The notes beneath the pieces are model-generated. The model did not search any database, was not told the DNA's origin, and saw nothing but the letters and a program-made list of their open reading frames with translations. Below, in pieces: positions 36,841 to 45,444 of a stretch of DNA of 52,101 bases (its first letter is position 1; each line of letters opens with the position of its first letter). The stretch spans positions 1-52,101 of the forward strand of contig CALZAE010000008.1 of the NCBI GenBank assembly GCA_945612235.1, written 5' to 3'. A program made the translations under genes and the position numbers. The stretch is from an uncultured Gammaproteobacteria bacterium. GTDB taxonomy: Bacteria > Pseudomonadota > Gammaproteobacteria > Pseudomonadales > Pseudomonadaceae.

Positions 36841-37520
36841 AAGGCGTACAGCTCTTTATGGATGTCAGACTGGAAATATTCCTGTGGCACACCGTCAAAA
36901 ATAATTTGGCCGTTGTGTAACACCATAATCCGCGTTGCTAGATTTTTGATTTCTTCGGGGCGGTGCGAGGTGAACAGGATGGTTTTTCCCGCGTCATGCA
37001 TGCTATTGAGAAGGCGGTAGATCTCGCGGGTGGTTTCAAAGTCCAGTCCGGAAGTCGGTTCGTCCAGCAATAAAATAGAAGGGTTGGCCAGTAATGCACG
37101 GCCGATGCTGACTCTTTGCTTTAAACCTTTGGACAATGACTGCACCTTGGCTTTGCGAAAGCGCAGCAGATTGAATTCGTTTAATACATCTTCTACGCGT
37201 GACAACGGCGTATCGGAGAGCTTGGCGAATAATTTAAGATTGTATTCAACCGAGAAAAAATCGAACAGATTAGGGTCTTCAGGGATAAAGCCAATTTTTT
37301 TGACCACTGCAGATCTGTTACTCAGGTCGATGCCGTCCACTGCAACTTCACCGCCGTCTGGAATAATCCAGTTGGCGAGCATTTTTAGCAGGGTGGATTT
37401 GCCCGCACCGTTATGGCCGACAATAGCAATCAGTTCGCCTTTTTTGACCGTAAAACTGCTGGGAGAAAGGCCACGGGTCTGACTATAGAGTTTGGTCAGA
37501 TTCCTAACGTCGAGCTGCAT
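36837..37520 (-). CDS. ABC transporter ATP-binding protein
   Basis: About 227 residues. Walker A GHNGAGKST, signature LSKGLKQRVSIGRALL, Walker B SILLLDEPTSGLDF and the H-loop FTSHRPEE are all intact, so the ATPase should be active. It pairs with the ABC-2 permease it overlaps. ATG at 37520 (MQLDVRNLTKLYSQ) is chosen because the domain begins there; the in-frame GTG at 37574 adds 18 residues without a ribosome site. Neither start has a strong Shine-Dalgarno sequence. Confidence 0.92.
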   Translation of the reverse strand: MQLDVRNLTKLYSQTRGLSPSSFTVKKGELIAIVGHNGAGKSTLLKMLANWIIPDGGEVAVDGIDLSNRSAVVKKIGFIPEDPNLFDFFSVEYNLKLFAKLSDTPLSRVEDVLNEFNLLRFRKAKVQSLSKGLKQRVSIGRALLANPSILLLDEPTSGLDFETTREIYRLLNSMHDAGKTILFTSHRPEEIKNLATRIMVLHNGQIIFDGVPQEYFQSDIHKELYAL

Positions 37521-37648
37521 AGTAAGATTCGATCTGTAGTGAATGTTCAAGTAGGAGAGAACCAGATTTCGCACTCTAGAGCAAAATGAGTCGCACTTGA
37601 TTCCACTGGATAGAGGGTGAATACAACCAAAACTAGCAGGTTATATTC

Positions 37649-37696
37649 ACAAAAAAGCATGCCGTATTGGCGAACCAATACGGCATGCTTTTTGTG
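37649..37696 (-). terminator. Strong symmetric terminator after the tiny hydrophobic gene
   Basis: AAAAAGCATGCCGTATTGG and CCAATACGGCATGCTTTTT are perfect complements around a CGAA/TTCG tetraloop. There is a T-run on either strand, so it can act in both directions. It starts 5 bases after the stop codon of the 18-residue reading frame on the reverse strand. Confidence 0.95.
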
Positions 37697-37700
37697 TAAG

Positions 37701-37757
37701 TTAGATTAATTTAATAATGACAATAACTAGAATAACAACAACTAAAGCAGTAACCAT
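37701..37757 (-). CDS. Tiny hydrophobic membrane peptide (18 aa) or Val/Ile/Leu leader peptide
   Basis: ATG at 37757 encodes MVTALVVVILVIVIIKLI. AAGGAG lies exactly 6 bases upstream, the best ribosome site in this part of the window, and a perfect terminator follows the stop at once. Thirteen of the 18 residues are Val, Ile or Leu, and the single charged residue is Lys16. It could be a single-helix membrane peptide, or an attenuation leader for branched-chain amino acids. The next genes on this strand (an ABC exporter) do not support the latter. Confidence 0.65.
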   Translation of the reverse strand: MVTALVVVILVIVIIKLI

Positions 37758-37769
37758 GATGATCTCCTT

Positions 37770-38250
37770 AGGCTATGCGCGACTGACTCAAGTCTCGTGA
37801 TTGAAATTATTTATCTCAAGGCATTAAGAATAGGGTATGTATTGCTCTACCTATGGTCTCAGTGCGCTAAACTATTGAGAATAAAACGATTGTAAAAGAG
37901 TATAAACATCCTTCCTAATTTAGGTCAAACAAACTGCACTAAAGATATTTTCTCTTGCTGAGAGTCGAATCGATAGGCTTGATGTTTTGATCAGGGCATG
38001 GCATCCAAGTAGCTCTGTCATACCTCGGTCAATACTCTTTACAGCATCCAATATCAGTTTGAGTATGGTTTTTCTATTAAGTTCGTGTTGAGTTGTTTAT
38101 TTAACCGAGCTTTACTACCTTATTCAGCTAAGATTTGCGTTATGCCGCTCAATCTATCTATAAATTCGATAGTTATCAGCAGTAATTAGCGCTTTTTATC
38201 AATCTTTAACTGACTACAATAGTCGTCATCAACAACATAAGAGTGTTTAC
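37770..38250. other. Long intergenic region without a recognised gene
   Basis: About 480 AT-rich bases between the tiny hydrophobic gene and the cytochrome b561 gene. It must contain promoters for both divergent units, but I see no unambiguous -35/-10 pair, operator dyad or RNA family. No reading frame with a credible ribosome site was noticed. Confidence 0.4.
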
Positions 38251-38808
38251 ATGCAATGGCGTAATTCTTCGAATCAGTATGGTTTAGTCAGTGTCGCGAT
38301 CCATTGGTTGGTGGCTGTGGCGGTGTTTGCTTTGTTTGCTTTGGGTCTGTGGATGACTGGCCTGACCTATTACAGTGAGTGGTATCGCACCGCGCCGGCT
38401 TTGCATAAAAGCATTGGCGTGACGGTATTTGTGTTGATGTTTTTGCGTGTGCTGTGGCGTGTGTTGACGCCAACGCCAGCACCGCTCAGCAGTCACTCGC
38501 CGAGTGTGCGTTTACTGAGTCGTTTAGGCCACGGGTTACTGTATCTTGGGGTTTTTACGGTGCTGTTATCGGGTTATCTGATTTCAACAGCGGACGGCCG
38601 TGGCGTCAGTGTTTTTGGTTTGTTTGAGATCCCTGCCATGCTCTCAGGGTTACCCAATCAAGCTGATATTGCCGGCGCTATCCATCTGTATGTGGCATGG
38701 GGGTTGATTATTTTGGCGGTGTTGCATGGCTTAGCTGCGCTTAAGCACCATGTGTTGGATGGTGATGATACGCTGAAACGCATGCTGGGCCGTGCGCCTA
38801 AGCAATAA
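38251..38808 (+). CDS. Cytochrome b561 family membrane protein
   Basis: A 185-residue four-helix dihaem cytochrome b of the CybB/YodB type. Haem-ligand histidines occur in VSVAIHWLVAV (helix 1), APALHKSIGV (helix 2), and IHLYVAWGLIILAVLHGLAALKHH (helix 4). The ALHKS and LKHHVLDGDDTLKRML segments are diagnostic. Such proteins transfer electrons in the inner membrane, in E. coli from superoxide to quinone. The following YceI gene is 33 bases away; cytochrome b561-yceI pairs are common in bacteria, suggesting an isoprenoid/quinone-linked unit. Confidence 0.9.
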   Translation: MQWRNSSNQYGLVSVAIHWLVAVAVFALFALGLWMTGLTYYSEWYRTAPALHKSIGVTVFVLMFLRVLWRVLTPTPAPLSSHSPSVRLLSRLGHGLLYLGVFTVLLSGYLISTADGRGVSVFGLFEIPAMLSGLPNQADIAGAIHLYVAWGLIILAVLHGLAALKHHVLDGDDTLKRMLGRAPKQ

Positions 38809-38841
38809 TTGCTGATCTATCGAATTTATTGAGGTAATACA

Positions 38842-39417
38842 ATGATTAAGAAGACCCTTGCTGCATTAATGTTAGGTACGGTTTTAAGCAGCGGTGCTGC
38901 GCTGGCAGCTGATTATGTAATTGACCAAGAAGGGCAGCATGCCTTTGTTAATTTTAAAATCAGTCACCTCGGTTATAGCTGGCTCTACGGCACCTTTAAA
39001 GATTTTGATGGCACCTTTAGCTATGACGCAGAACAGCCCGAAGCCAGTAAGGTGAGTGTCACCTTGCGCACCGCCAGCCTCGACAGTAACCATGCTGAGC
39101 GTGATAAACATTTACGCAGTGCTGAATTTTTAAATACCAGTAAGCACCCGAAGGCGACCTTTGCCTCCACTAAAGTGGTCAGCACGGGCGAAGGTACTGC
39201 CGATATTACTGGTGATTTAACCCTCAATGGCGTAACCAAAGCAGTGGTGATTAACGCTAATTTTATTGGTGAAGGTGAAGACCCCTGGGGCGGCTACCGT
39301 GCCGGTTTTGAAGGCACAACCACCCTGCAGTTAGCGGACTTTGGTATTAAAGCCAACTTAGGCCCAGCATCAGAAAGCGTTGAGCTGACCTTGGCGGTTG
39401 AAGGTATTCGCCAGTAA
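38842..39417 (+). CDS. YceI family periplasmic lipid-binding protein
   Basis: A 191-residue exported protein. The signal peptide is cleaved after ALA (about residue 22), then [25 protein letters not shown] starts the YceI lipocalin-like barrel. [20 protein letters not shown] is the family signature, and [24 protein letters not shown] follows. YceI proteins bind polyisoprenoid lipids in the periplasm. GAGG precedes ATG, and the gene is co-transcribed with the cytochrome b561 gene. Confidence 0.94.
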   Translation: MIKKTLAALMLGTVLSSGAALAADYVIDQEGQHAFVNFKISHLGYSWLYGTFKDFDGTFSYDAEQPEASKVSVTLRTASLDSNHAERDKHLRSAEFLNTSKHPKATFASTKVVSTGEGTADITGDLTLNGVTKAVVINANFIGEGEDPWGGYRAGFEGTTTLQLADFGIKANLGPASESVELTLAVEGIRQ

Positions 39418-39527
39418 TCCAGCAGTGGTTGTGTTGCGATTCGTACAGGTTTAGCCCTGTGGCACTTATACCCTTGTCCAGTACGGGCGAGGGTACAAGT
39501 GTTGCGACTAAAAGGAACAAAGTAACC

Positions 39528-40040
39528 ATGCCTGAGCTGAAATATTTAGCGGCCTATGCGCCAGACTTACAAGCCCAAGTGCGCACTATGTTGGCGCAGA
39601 ATAAGCTGGGTGCGTATTTAGATCAGCGTTATCCCGAACGTCATAGTGTGCAAAGTGATAAAGCCCTGTATCAGTTCACCACTGATTTAAAGCAACAGTA
39701 TCTGCGCAATGCACCCAATATCGACAAAGTGCTGTATGACAGCAAGCTGGATGTGTTGCGTCATGCTTTAGGTCTGCATACCGCGATTTCACGGGTGCAG
39801 GGCAATAAGCTCACAGCAAAAAAAGAGATCCGTATTGCATCGTTATTTCGCGATACGCCACCGGAATTTTTGCAAATGATTGTGGTGCATGAGCTGGCGC
39901 ATTTGCGTGAAAAAGATCACAACAAAGCTTTTTATCAGCTGTGCCAACATATGCTGCCCGAGTACCATCAGTACGAATTTGATCTGCGTATCTACCTGAC
40001 TTGGCGCGATACTTTGAGTCAAAAGCAGAGTCAAAAATAA
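39528..40040 (+). CDS. YgjP-like (M48-related) metallopeptidase-domain protein
   Basis: About 170 residues. The zinc motif IVVHELAHLREKDHNKAFYQLCQHMLPEY (HExxH plus a downstream conserved region) is typical of the YgjP/DUF45 group. The N-terminal part is helical. ATG at 39528 with AAAGGA upstream is chosen; the longer in-frame opening at 39429 crosses the intergenic hairpin of the yceI region and does not look coding. No signal peptide is present, so it is cytoplasmic. The substrate is unknown. Confidence 0.85.
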   Translation: MPELKYLAAYAPDLQAQVRTMLAQNKLGAYLDQRYPERHSVQSDKALYQFTTDLKQQYLRNAPNIDKVLYDSKLDVLRHALGLHTAISRVQGNKLTAKKEIRIASLFRDTPPEFLQMIVVHELAHLREKDHNKAFYQLCQHMLPEYHQYEFDLRIYLTWRDTLSQKQSQK

Positions 40041-40093
40041 GCGCCAGCCATGCCTGTATGCACAGGCTGCTCATCTAAGCTGTTGGGTGCAGC

Positions 40094-40756
40094 TTACAGA
40101 TTGCTGACCAAATCCAATAAGTCAGTGGATGGTACAAACTCCGCACAATCCTTATCAGAGCCTAAGCTGTCGGGTTGTAATACCGCGCGGAGATGGCCAA
40201 TCCCATAGCGTTGTGCGCTGCGTAAGACCGGCAAACTGTCGTCAATAAATAAACTCCGTTGCGGAGCAAAGTCGACCTTGTCACTGAGTGTGCTCCAAAA
40301 GCGCTGGTCTTCTTTGGGGTAACCATAATCATGTGAGCTGACAATGACGTCGAGTAAGGGCGCTAAGTGCACTTTTTCCAGCTTGATTTCTAAAGAATCG
40401 CGGTGGGCATTAGTCACTAAAACACAGTGTTTACCCGCGGCTTGTAGGCGGGTTAAAAATTGATCAGAGTTGGCGCGCAGAGCGATCAGATGCGCGGTAT
40501 CTTGTTTCATTTGCTTGATGGGTAAATCAAGTTTTTTACTCCAAAATTCTACGCAGTACCAATTCAGTTGTCCGGTATATGAGGCTAGCAGCGGGGTTAG
40601 ATACGCCTGAGCTTCGGCAAGTGATAAAGCGTTTTTATCGGCATAGCATTGCGGTAAGTACTTGAGCCAAAAGAAATTATCAAAATGCAGGTCAAGTAAA
40701 GTGCCGTCCATATCCAGTAAAACAGTATCAATGTGAGCCCAAGGCAGCTGTGGCAT
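40094..40756 (-). CDS. HAD-superfamily hydrolase, YrfG-like GMP/IMP nucleotidase
   Basis: A 220-residue HAD phosphatase. Motif I is LLDMDGTLLDL with the nucleophile Asp, motif II LVTNAHRDSLEIKL, motif III at YGYPKEDQRFW, and motif IV SLFIDDSLPVLRSAQRYGI. FDNFFWLKYLPQCYA after motif I is a YrfG (GMP/IMP 5'-nucleotidase) signature. It diverges from nudE; the pair yrfG-nudE is conserved in gamma-proteobacteria, which supports the call. Confidence 0.9.
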   Translation of the reverse strand: MPQLPWAHIDTVLLDMDGTLLDLHFDNFFWLKYLPQCYADKNALSLAEAQAYLTPLLASYTGQLNWYCVEFWSKKLDLPIKQMKQDTAHLIALRANSDQFLTRLQAAGKHCVLVTNAHRDSLEIKLEKVHLAPLLDVIVSSHDYGYPKEDQRFWSTLSDKVDFAPQRSLFIDDSLPVLRSAQRYGIGHLRAVLQPDSLGSDKDCAEFVPSTDLLDLVSNL

Positions 40757-40825
40757 AGCAAAATCTCTCTAAAACTGTGTGTGCAAGCGCGCTATGATAC
40801 CTGCATCAGCATTGGGAGTTTTGTT

Positions 40826-41392
40826 ATGCGAGAAAAACCAGTCATCTTGTCGAGTGAAGAAGTCGCACGCAGTCGAATTTTTCGCGTTGAGCAATTACAG
40901 TTACGTTTTAGCAATGGCGTTGAGCGCACCTATGAGCGCTTGCGCGGCAAGGCCGGTGGTTTAGGCGCGGTGATGATTGTCGCCATGGCCGATGATGAAA
41001 ATGTGGTGTTGGTCGAAGAGTATTGTGCAGGTACTGAATCCTATGAGCTATCTTTACCTAAAGGCTTAATTGATCCGGGCGAGGATGCATTACAGGCGGC
41101 CAATCGCGAACTGCAAGAAGAGGCCGGCTTTGCGGCACGCTCCTTAGAGCATATTACGCAGCTCAGTTTGTCACCCGGTTATATGAGTCAGAGTATTCAT
41201 GTGGTGCTGGCGCGTGATTTATACCCGTCACGCTTAGAGGGTGATGAGCCCGAGCAAATGCGGGTTGAAACCGCCAGCTTGCGTAATTTATTAGGTTTGT
41301 TAGAGCATCCGCAGTTTTCTGAAGGGCGTGCATTAGCGGCCATGTATGTGGTGCGCGACCTCTTGGTGCAGCGTGGAGAACTCACGCTATGA
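40826..41392 (+). CDS. nudE: ADP compounds hydrolase NudE
   Basis: A Nudix hydrolase of about 188 residues acting on ADP-ribose, Ap3A and NADH-like compounds. The Nudix box is complete: GLIDPGEDALQAANRELQEEAGF. It is followed by SLSPGYMSQSIHVVLARDLYPSRLEGDEPE, typical of NudE. ATG at 40826 has GGGAG 8 bases upstream. An in-frame opening that starts inside the divergent phosphatase gene is discarded. The stop overlaps the cysQ start (ATGATG), so translation is coupled. Confidence 0.93.
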   Translation: MREKPVILSSEEVARSRIFRVEQLQLRFSNGVERTYERLRGKAGGLGAVMIVAMADDENVVLVEEYCAGTESYELSLPKGLIDPGEDALQAANRELQEEAGFAARSLEHITQLSLSPGYMSQSIHVVLARDLYPSRLEGDEPEQMRVETASLRNLLGLLEHPQFSEGRALAAMYVVRDLLVQRGELTL

Positions 41393-42213
41393 TGCATCCT
41401 TTGGTCAGACCTGTACTGCAATTGGTACAGGCTGCAGGCCAAGCTACCTTGCCCTATTGGCAAGCCAATGTAGCGGTGGAGACTAAGGCCGATGACTCAC
41501 CAGTGACCGCGGCTGATATTGCTGCGCATCACGTTTTAGCTGCTGGCTTAAGTGCTTTAGATAGCGGTATCCCAGTACTTTCAGAAGAAGATTGCGATAT
41601 ACCACTCAGTGAGCGTCAGCAGTGGACACGCTGGTGGTTAGTCGATCCCTTGGATGGTACTAAGGAATTTATCAGTGGCAGCGCCCAGTACACTGTGAAC
41701 GTAGCGCTGATCGAACAGGGACGTGTGGTATTTGGTGTGGTTGGTGTGCCGGTAACGGGCGACATCTACTACGGTGGTGCCGATTTTGGTGCTTACTGCC
41801 AAAATGCCCGTGGTGATATAACGCCCTTGCAAATGCGTCAGGCTGCACCCGGTTTATTGTCCGTGGTCGCCAGTAAGCGCCATAGCAGTCCTGCACAAGA
41901 AGCGGTTTTACAGATTTTGGCTGAGGATTTTCCAAGTTTAGATTTAGTCAGCGTGGGCAGTTCGTTAAAATTTTGTCAGCTGGCGCAAGGTTTAGCTGAT
42001 TTGTATCCGCGCTTAGCTCCAACCTCGCAGTGGGATACTGCTGCCGCGCAAGGTGTGTTGGAGGGAGCGGGCGGTCAGGTGTTAAATCTGCACGGCGAAG
42101 TATTAACTTATCTGGCGCATGACAGCTATTTAAATCCGTCTTTTGTCGCTTTACCGCAACAGGCGCCATGGCGAGCACAGTTTTTAGCGCGACTGATGGC
42201 CTTTCAACAATAG
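41389..42213 (+). CDS. cysQ: 3'(2'),5'-bisphosphate nucleotidase CysQ
   Basis: A magnesium-dependent, lithium-sensitive phosphatase of the inositol monophosphatase fold that removes PAP made in sulfate assimilation. At 274 residues it is full length. KADDSPVTAADIAAHH, VLSEEDCDIP, the metal-binding WWLVDPLDGTKEFISG and SQWDTAAAQGVLEGAGG are present. It overlaps nudE by 4 bases; this nudE-cysQ order is standard in Pseudomonas. Confidence 0.95.
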   Translation: MMHPLVRPVLQLVQAAGQATLPYWQANVAVETKADDSPVTAADIAAHHVLAAGLSALDSGIPVLSEEDCDIPLSERQQWTRWWLVDPLDGTKEFISGSAQYTVNVALIEQGRVVFGVVGVPVTGDIYYGGADFGAYCQNARGDITPLQMRQAAPGLLSVVASKRHSSPAQEAVLQILAEDFPSLDLVSVGSSLKFCQLAQGLADLYPRLAPTSQWDTAAAQGVLEGAGGQVLNLHGEVLTYLAHDSYLNPSFVALPQQAPWRAQFLARLMAFQQ

Positions 42214-42305
42214 TGCAGTAAAGTGATGGGTTTAACACTAATGTCGCAAAGCCGCACGCGTCAAAGCACTGCACACTGAATCCTTTAACAATAAGAATTA
42301 CATTT

Positions 42306-43481
42306 ATGACGCAGAAAACCCCAGACCTCTTGCGTGTCATCGTTGCTGGCGCTTTGGTGTTGCTGGTGGTGCACACTTTAGGGCGCTTTATCTACACCCC
42401 GTTATTGCCATTTTTGGTTGCAGATGGTTTGTTAACTTTGCAGCAAGGGGCTGATGTTGCTAGTTGGAATTACCTTGGGTATTTGCTGGGTGCATTATTG
42501 GCGATGCGTTGGCACCGCGTGGCGCAGATTCATCGAGTGCTGCCCTGGGCTTTAGCTATAAACGTGCTTAGTACTTTGTTGCAGACGCAAACGGAGACGG
42601 TGGAGGCCTTGTCAGCCTTGCGCCTGTTGAACGGCATCACCAATGGCATTGTATTTGTGCAAGCACCTTCGTTGATTTTGGAGTGGTTGGCGCGGCATGG
42701 GCGGGCGACGGCCAGTGGCTTGGTGTATTTAGGCGTGGGTGCCGGCTTATTAGTGTCCAGCACCTTGGTGGCTGTACCCGCACACTGGTTAGTGGGGGCT
42801 GATCGTTGGTGGCCAGCGTTCTTGCTCAGCGTGCCATTAGCTTGGTGGGGGTGGCGACAGTTGGCGGCTTTAGATATTCCAGCGCCCGTGAGCACAGCAA
42901 TGGATGGGGTGGCAGTATCCACCCGTTTATTTGATCGCGCCAGTACGCCATTGTTTTTATCCTATGCGGGAGCGGGGTTGGGCTATATTTTACCACTGAC
43001 TTTTTTGCCGATGCTGGCAAGTTTGCAGTTGGAGCCTGGTAATTTCTTGGTGGATGGCAGCTGGTTGCTGGTGGCTTTAGCAACTTTGCCCGCACCTTGG
43101 GTGTGGAATAAATTAGGTGCGCGTATTGGCGATGCATTGGCTTTGCGCTTAAATTATATTATCCAGTTGTTAGGCGTCTTGGCTGTACTGCTCTTGCCTG
43201 CAACTTGGGGGATAGTGCTGTGTGCGTTACTGGTGGGTGGGACTTTTTTAGGTACGGTGTTGTTAACCCAGCGTTTGGCGCGCACTTTGCACCCTCATCA
43301 AGGTCCGCGCTTATCTGCAGGATTGGTGGCCTTGTATGGTTTTACCCAGCTGGCAGGACCTTGGTTAACCTCGCAGTGGTTGGCGGCAAACGGTACTTTA
43401 CAAGGCGCATTTTGGCTGGGGGCTGGGGCTTTGCTTTGGGGTTTATTCTGGGCTCTAGTGGTGCCAGAAAAAAATGCATGA
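42306..43481 (+). CDS. YbfB/YjiJ family MFS transporter
   Basis: A 391-residue, 12-helix major facilitator protein. GRFIYTPLLPFLVADGLLTLQQGA after helix 1, SWNYLGYLLGALLA in helix 2 and ASGLVYLGVGAGLLVSS in helix 5 are typical of the YbfB/YjiJ group. These are presumed exporters of unknown substrates. The gene stands alone, with 92 bases to cysQ upstream and a 289-base gap downstream in which I see only an 11-base direct repeat (TTGATATGGAC at 43618 and 43703). Confidence 0.88.
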   Translation: MTQKTPDLLRVIVAGALVLLVVHTLGRFIYTPLLPFLVADGLLTLQQGADVASWNYLGYLLGALLAMRWHRVAQIHRVLPWALAINVLSTLLQTQTETVEALSALRLLNGITNGIVFVQAPSLILEWLARHGRATASGLVYLGVGAGLLVSSTLVAVPAHWLVGADRWWPAFLLSVPLAWWGWRQLAALDIPAPVSTAMDGVAVSTRLFDRASTPLFLSYAGAGLGYILPLTFLPMLASLQLEPGNFLVDGSWLLVALATLPAPWVWNKLGARIGDALALRLNYIIQLLGVLAVLLLPATWGIVLCALLVGGTFLGTVLLTQRLARTLHPHQGPRLSAGLVALYGFTQLAGPWLTSQWLAANGTLQGAFWLGAGALLWGLFWALVVPEKNA

Positions 43482-43770
43482 CCCATTAGTCTGTAAAGCC
43501 TGAGCTATAGCTGTTTCTAAGTTTTAGAGCGGGTAAGATATGCCTATGTTCTCAGGCTATATAGCTATGCACAGCTTGCCGGGGCTCGCGAAACTGTTGC
43601 CATTGTAAGTTTTATTTTTGATATGGACTTATCTGTGCCTATCCCGTTTCGATAATGCTGCGGGCAAGGTAATATGATGCGTTAATAAGAAGCGCAATCA
43701 TCTTGATATGGACATCATCTATCACCGTGGAAAGGGATTGCCGCTATCACTTAGTTTAAAGGTGTAATAA

Positions 43771-44100
43771 ATGAATGACTCGGCTGTTTTGATAGATATT
43801 GATCAACTGCGAGATAATGCTGCTGCCGCTGGGCAGTTACTTAAAGCCTTAGGTAACCCTGATCGGCTGTTGTTGTTGTGCCAGTTAGTGCGTGGCGAAA
43901 TGAATGTGGGTGAACTTGAAGAGCGCCTGAACATTGTGCAACCGACTTTATCTCAGCAGCTTGGCGTATTACGTCGTGAAGGCTTAGTGGATACGCGTCG
44001 TGATGGTCGACAGATTTATTACAGTATCAGCAGTCCGCAAGCGTTAGCGATTATTGAAACCTTATATAAAATGTATTGCCCAGACGATCAGCCAGCTTAG
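43771..44100 (+). CDS. ArsR-family persulfide sensor, BigR/SqrR-like
   Basis: A 109-residue winged-helix repressor: LLKALGNPDRLLLLCQLVRG, VGELEERLNIVQPTLSQQLGVLRREGL, DTRRDGRQIYYSI. It has exactly two cysteines, Cys37 and Cys103. Their separation of 66 residues equals that of the persulfide-sensing pair of BigR (42/108) and SqrR (41/107), which form a tetrasulfide bridge and release DNA. The downstream persulfide dioxygenase and SQR fusion confirm the role. AAAGGTG precedes ATG. It probably represses itself and the following transcripts. Confidence 0.9.
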   Translation: MNDSAVLIDIDQLRDNAAAAGQLLKALGNPDRLLLLCQLVRGEMNVGELEERLNIVQPTLSQQLGVLRREGLVDTRRDGRQIYYSISSPQALAIIETLYKMYCPDDQPA

Positions 44101-44203
44101 AAATCGTGTATTTTCGAGAAATATGAACTGATCGCGAACATTTTATGATCTTGTATAGTATATTGTTGTTGTCATATCCTAATCGCAGCAGTGAGGAATT
44201 ATT

Positions 44204-44407
44204 ATGAAAAGCAATATGGGAACTATTGATCGTGCTCTACGCGTTATCGTTGGGCTGGTACTGATTGCTCTGACTTTGACCGGCACTATTGGTGTTTGGG
44301 GTTGGTTGGGTGTGGTACCTGTGCTGACCGGTTCTTTTGGTATCTGCCCGCTGTACAGCATTCTGGGGATCAATACCGCATGTAAGAAAGGCTGTGATAA
44401 AAAATAG
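44204..44407 (+). CDS. DUF2892 family small membrane protein
   Basis: A 67-residue protein with two hydrophobic helices: NMGTIDRALRVIVGLVLIAL, then WGWLGVVPVLTGSFGICPLY and ILGINTACKKGCDKK. This is the DUF2892/YgaP transmembrane domain pattern, frequent in sulfur-oxidation operons, sometimes fused to rhodanese. Cysteines in GICP and TACKKGC could carry sulfane sulfur. GAGGA precedes ATG and a strong terminator follows, so it can be transcribed separately from the dioxygenase gene. Confidence 0.88.
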   Translation: MKSNMGTIDRALRVIVGLVLIALTLTGTIGVWGWLGVVPVLTGSFGICPLYSILGINTACKKGCDKK

Positions 44408-44422
44408 CAACTGCGTGATTTG

Positions 44423-44455
44423 AGCAAAAAGGCACCCCTGTGGTGCCTTTTTGCT
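44423..44455 (+). terminator. Intrinsic terminator after the DUF2892 gene
   Basis: AGCAAAAAGGCACC and GGTGCCTTTTTGCT are perfect 14-bp complements around CCTGT, with T-rich sequence after. Confidence 0.93.
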
Positions 44456-44509
44456 TTTTGTATGCTGAGTTTTAATCTCATATCGCTAATAGTTATAAGC
44501 ATATTCTAT

Positions 44510-44527
44510 TTAATTGTGTATGATTAA
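44510..44527. promoter_or_regulatory. AT-rich dyad before the persulfide dioxygenase gene
   Basis: TTAAT-TGTGTATG-ATTAA lies 37 bases before the dioxygenase ATG. Since the terminator at 44423-44455 separates this gene from the regulator, a promoter must be near here. An AT-rich dyad is a fair guess for the BigR-like operator, but the arms are short and no matching copy was found upstream of the regulator. Confidence 0.3.
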
Positions 44528-44564
44528 GTATGTATTTATCTGATATGTCTATGAGGACGGTGCT

Positions 44565-45428
44565 ATGCGACCTACAGTGACAAGTTTTTTTGACCCCGCC
44601 ACCTACACCTACAGCTATGTAGTGCAAGATCCTGCTTCATCTGCGTGTGTGATTATTGATTCAGTCTTGGATTATGACGCTGCTTCCGGCCGCACTAAAA
44701 CAGACAGTGCGGAAAAAATCGTGGCCTTTGTGCGAGAGCATCAGCTTGCAGTGGAGTGGATTTTAGAGACTCATGTGCACGCAGATCATGTTTCGGCAGC
44801 GCCTTACTTAAAAGAGCAGTTGGGTGGTCAGTTAGCTATTGGTGCACAAATCACCACAGTGCAAAAAGTATTTGGTGAGTTGTTTAACGCTGAAGCGCAA
44901 TTTGCTACTGATGGTAGCCAGTTTGATCGTTTATTGAGCGAAGGTGACACCTTAACCTTTGGTCAGCAAACGGTCACTGTCATGCATACGCCAGGCCATA
45001 CGCCGGCGTGCTTGAGCTATGTGATTGGTGATGCGGTGTTTGTCGGTGATACTTTGTTTATGCCTGACTATGGCACGGCGCGTTGTGATTTCCCCGGTGG
45101 TGATGCGCGTACTTTATTTGCCTCGATTCAGCGCTTATTCACTTTGCCTGACGATATGCGCATGTTTATGTGCCATGACTATAAAGCACCAGGCCGCGAA
45201 GAATACTGTAATGAAACTACTGTAGCTGCTGAGCGTGAGCACAATATTCATGTGCATGCAGGCGTTACTGTGGATGACTTTGTGGCGATGCGTACTGCGC
45301 GCGACGCCACGCTTTCCATGCCAACTTTAATCCTGCCTTCAGTGCAAATAAATATGCGTGCGGGCGATCTACCACCTGCAGAAGATAACGGTGTACGCTA
45401 CTTAAAAATACCGCTTAATGCACTGTAG
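44565..45428 (+). CDS. Persulfide dioxygenase (ETHE1/Blh-like metallo-beta-lactamase fold)
   Basis: Oxidises glutathione persulfide to sulfite. The 287-residue protein has the mononuclear-iron metallo-hydrolase motifs THVHADHVSAAPYL (69-82), MHTPGHTPACLSYVIGDAVF, GDTLFMPDYGTARCDFPGGD and MFMCHDYKAPGREEY. The latter match persulfide dioxygenases rather than glyoxalase II. GAGGA precedes ATG. It is 16 bases ahead of the rhodanese-SQR fusion gene, forming an operon that converts sulfide to sulfite. Confidence 0.93.
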   Translation: MRPTVTSFFDPATYTYSYVVQDPASSACVIIDSVLDYDAASGRTKTDSAEKIVAFVREHQLAVEWILETHVHADHVSAAPYLKEQLGGQLAIGAQITTVQKVFGELFNAEAQFATDGSQFDRLLSEGDTLTFGQQTVTVMHTPGHTPACLSYVIGDAVFVGDTLFMPDYGTARCDFPGGDARTLFASIQRLFTLPDDMRMFMCHDYKAPGREEYCNETTVAAEREHNIHVHAGVTVDDFVAMRTARDATLSMPTLILPSVQINMRAGDLPPAEDNGVRYLKIPLNAL

Positions 45429-45444
45429 TTAAGGAGATACATCG

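Noticed and set aside
39420-39527. Upstream extension of the YgjP-like protein
   Set aside because: The stretch lies between genes, reads as low-quality protein, and an AAAGGA site supports ATG at 39528.
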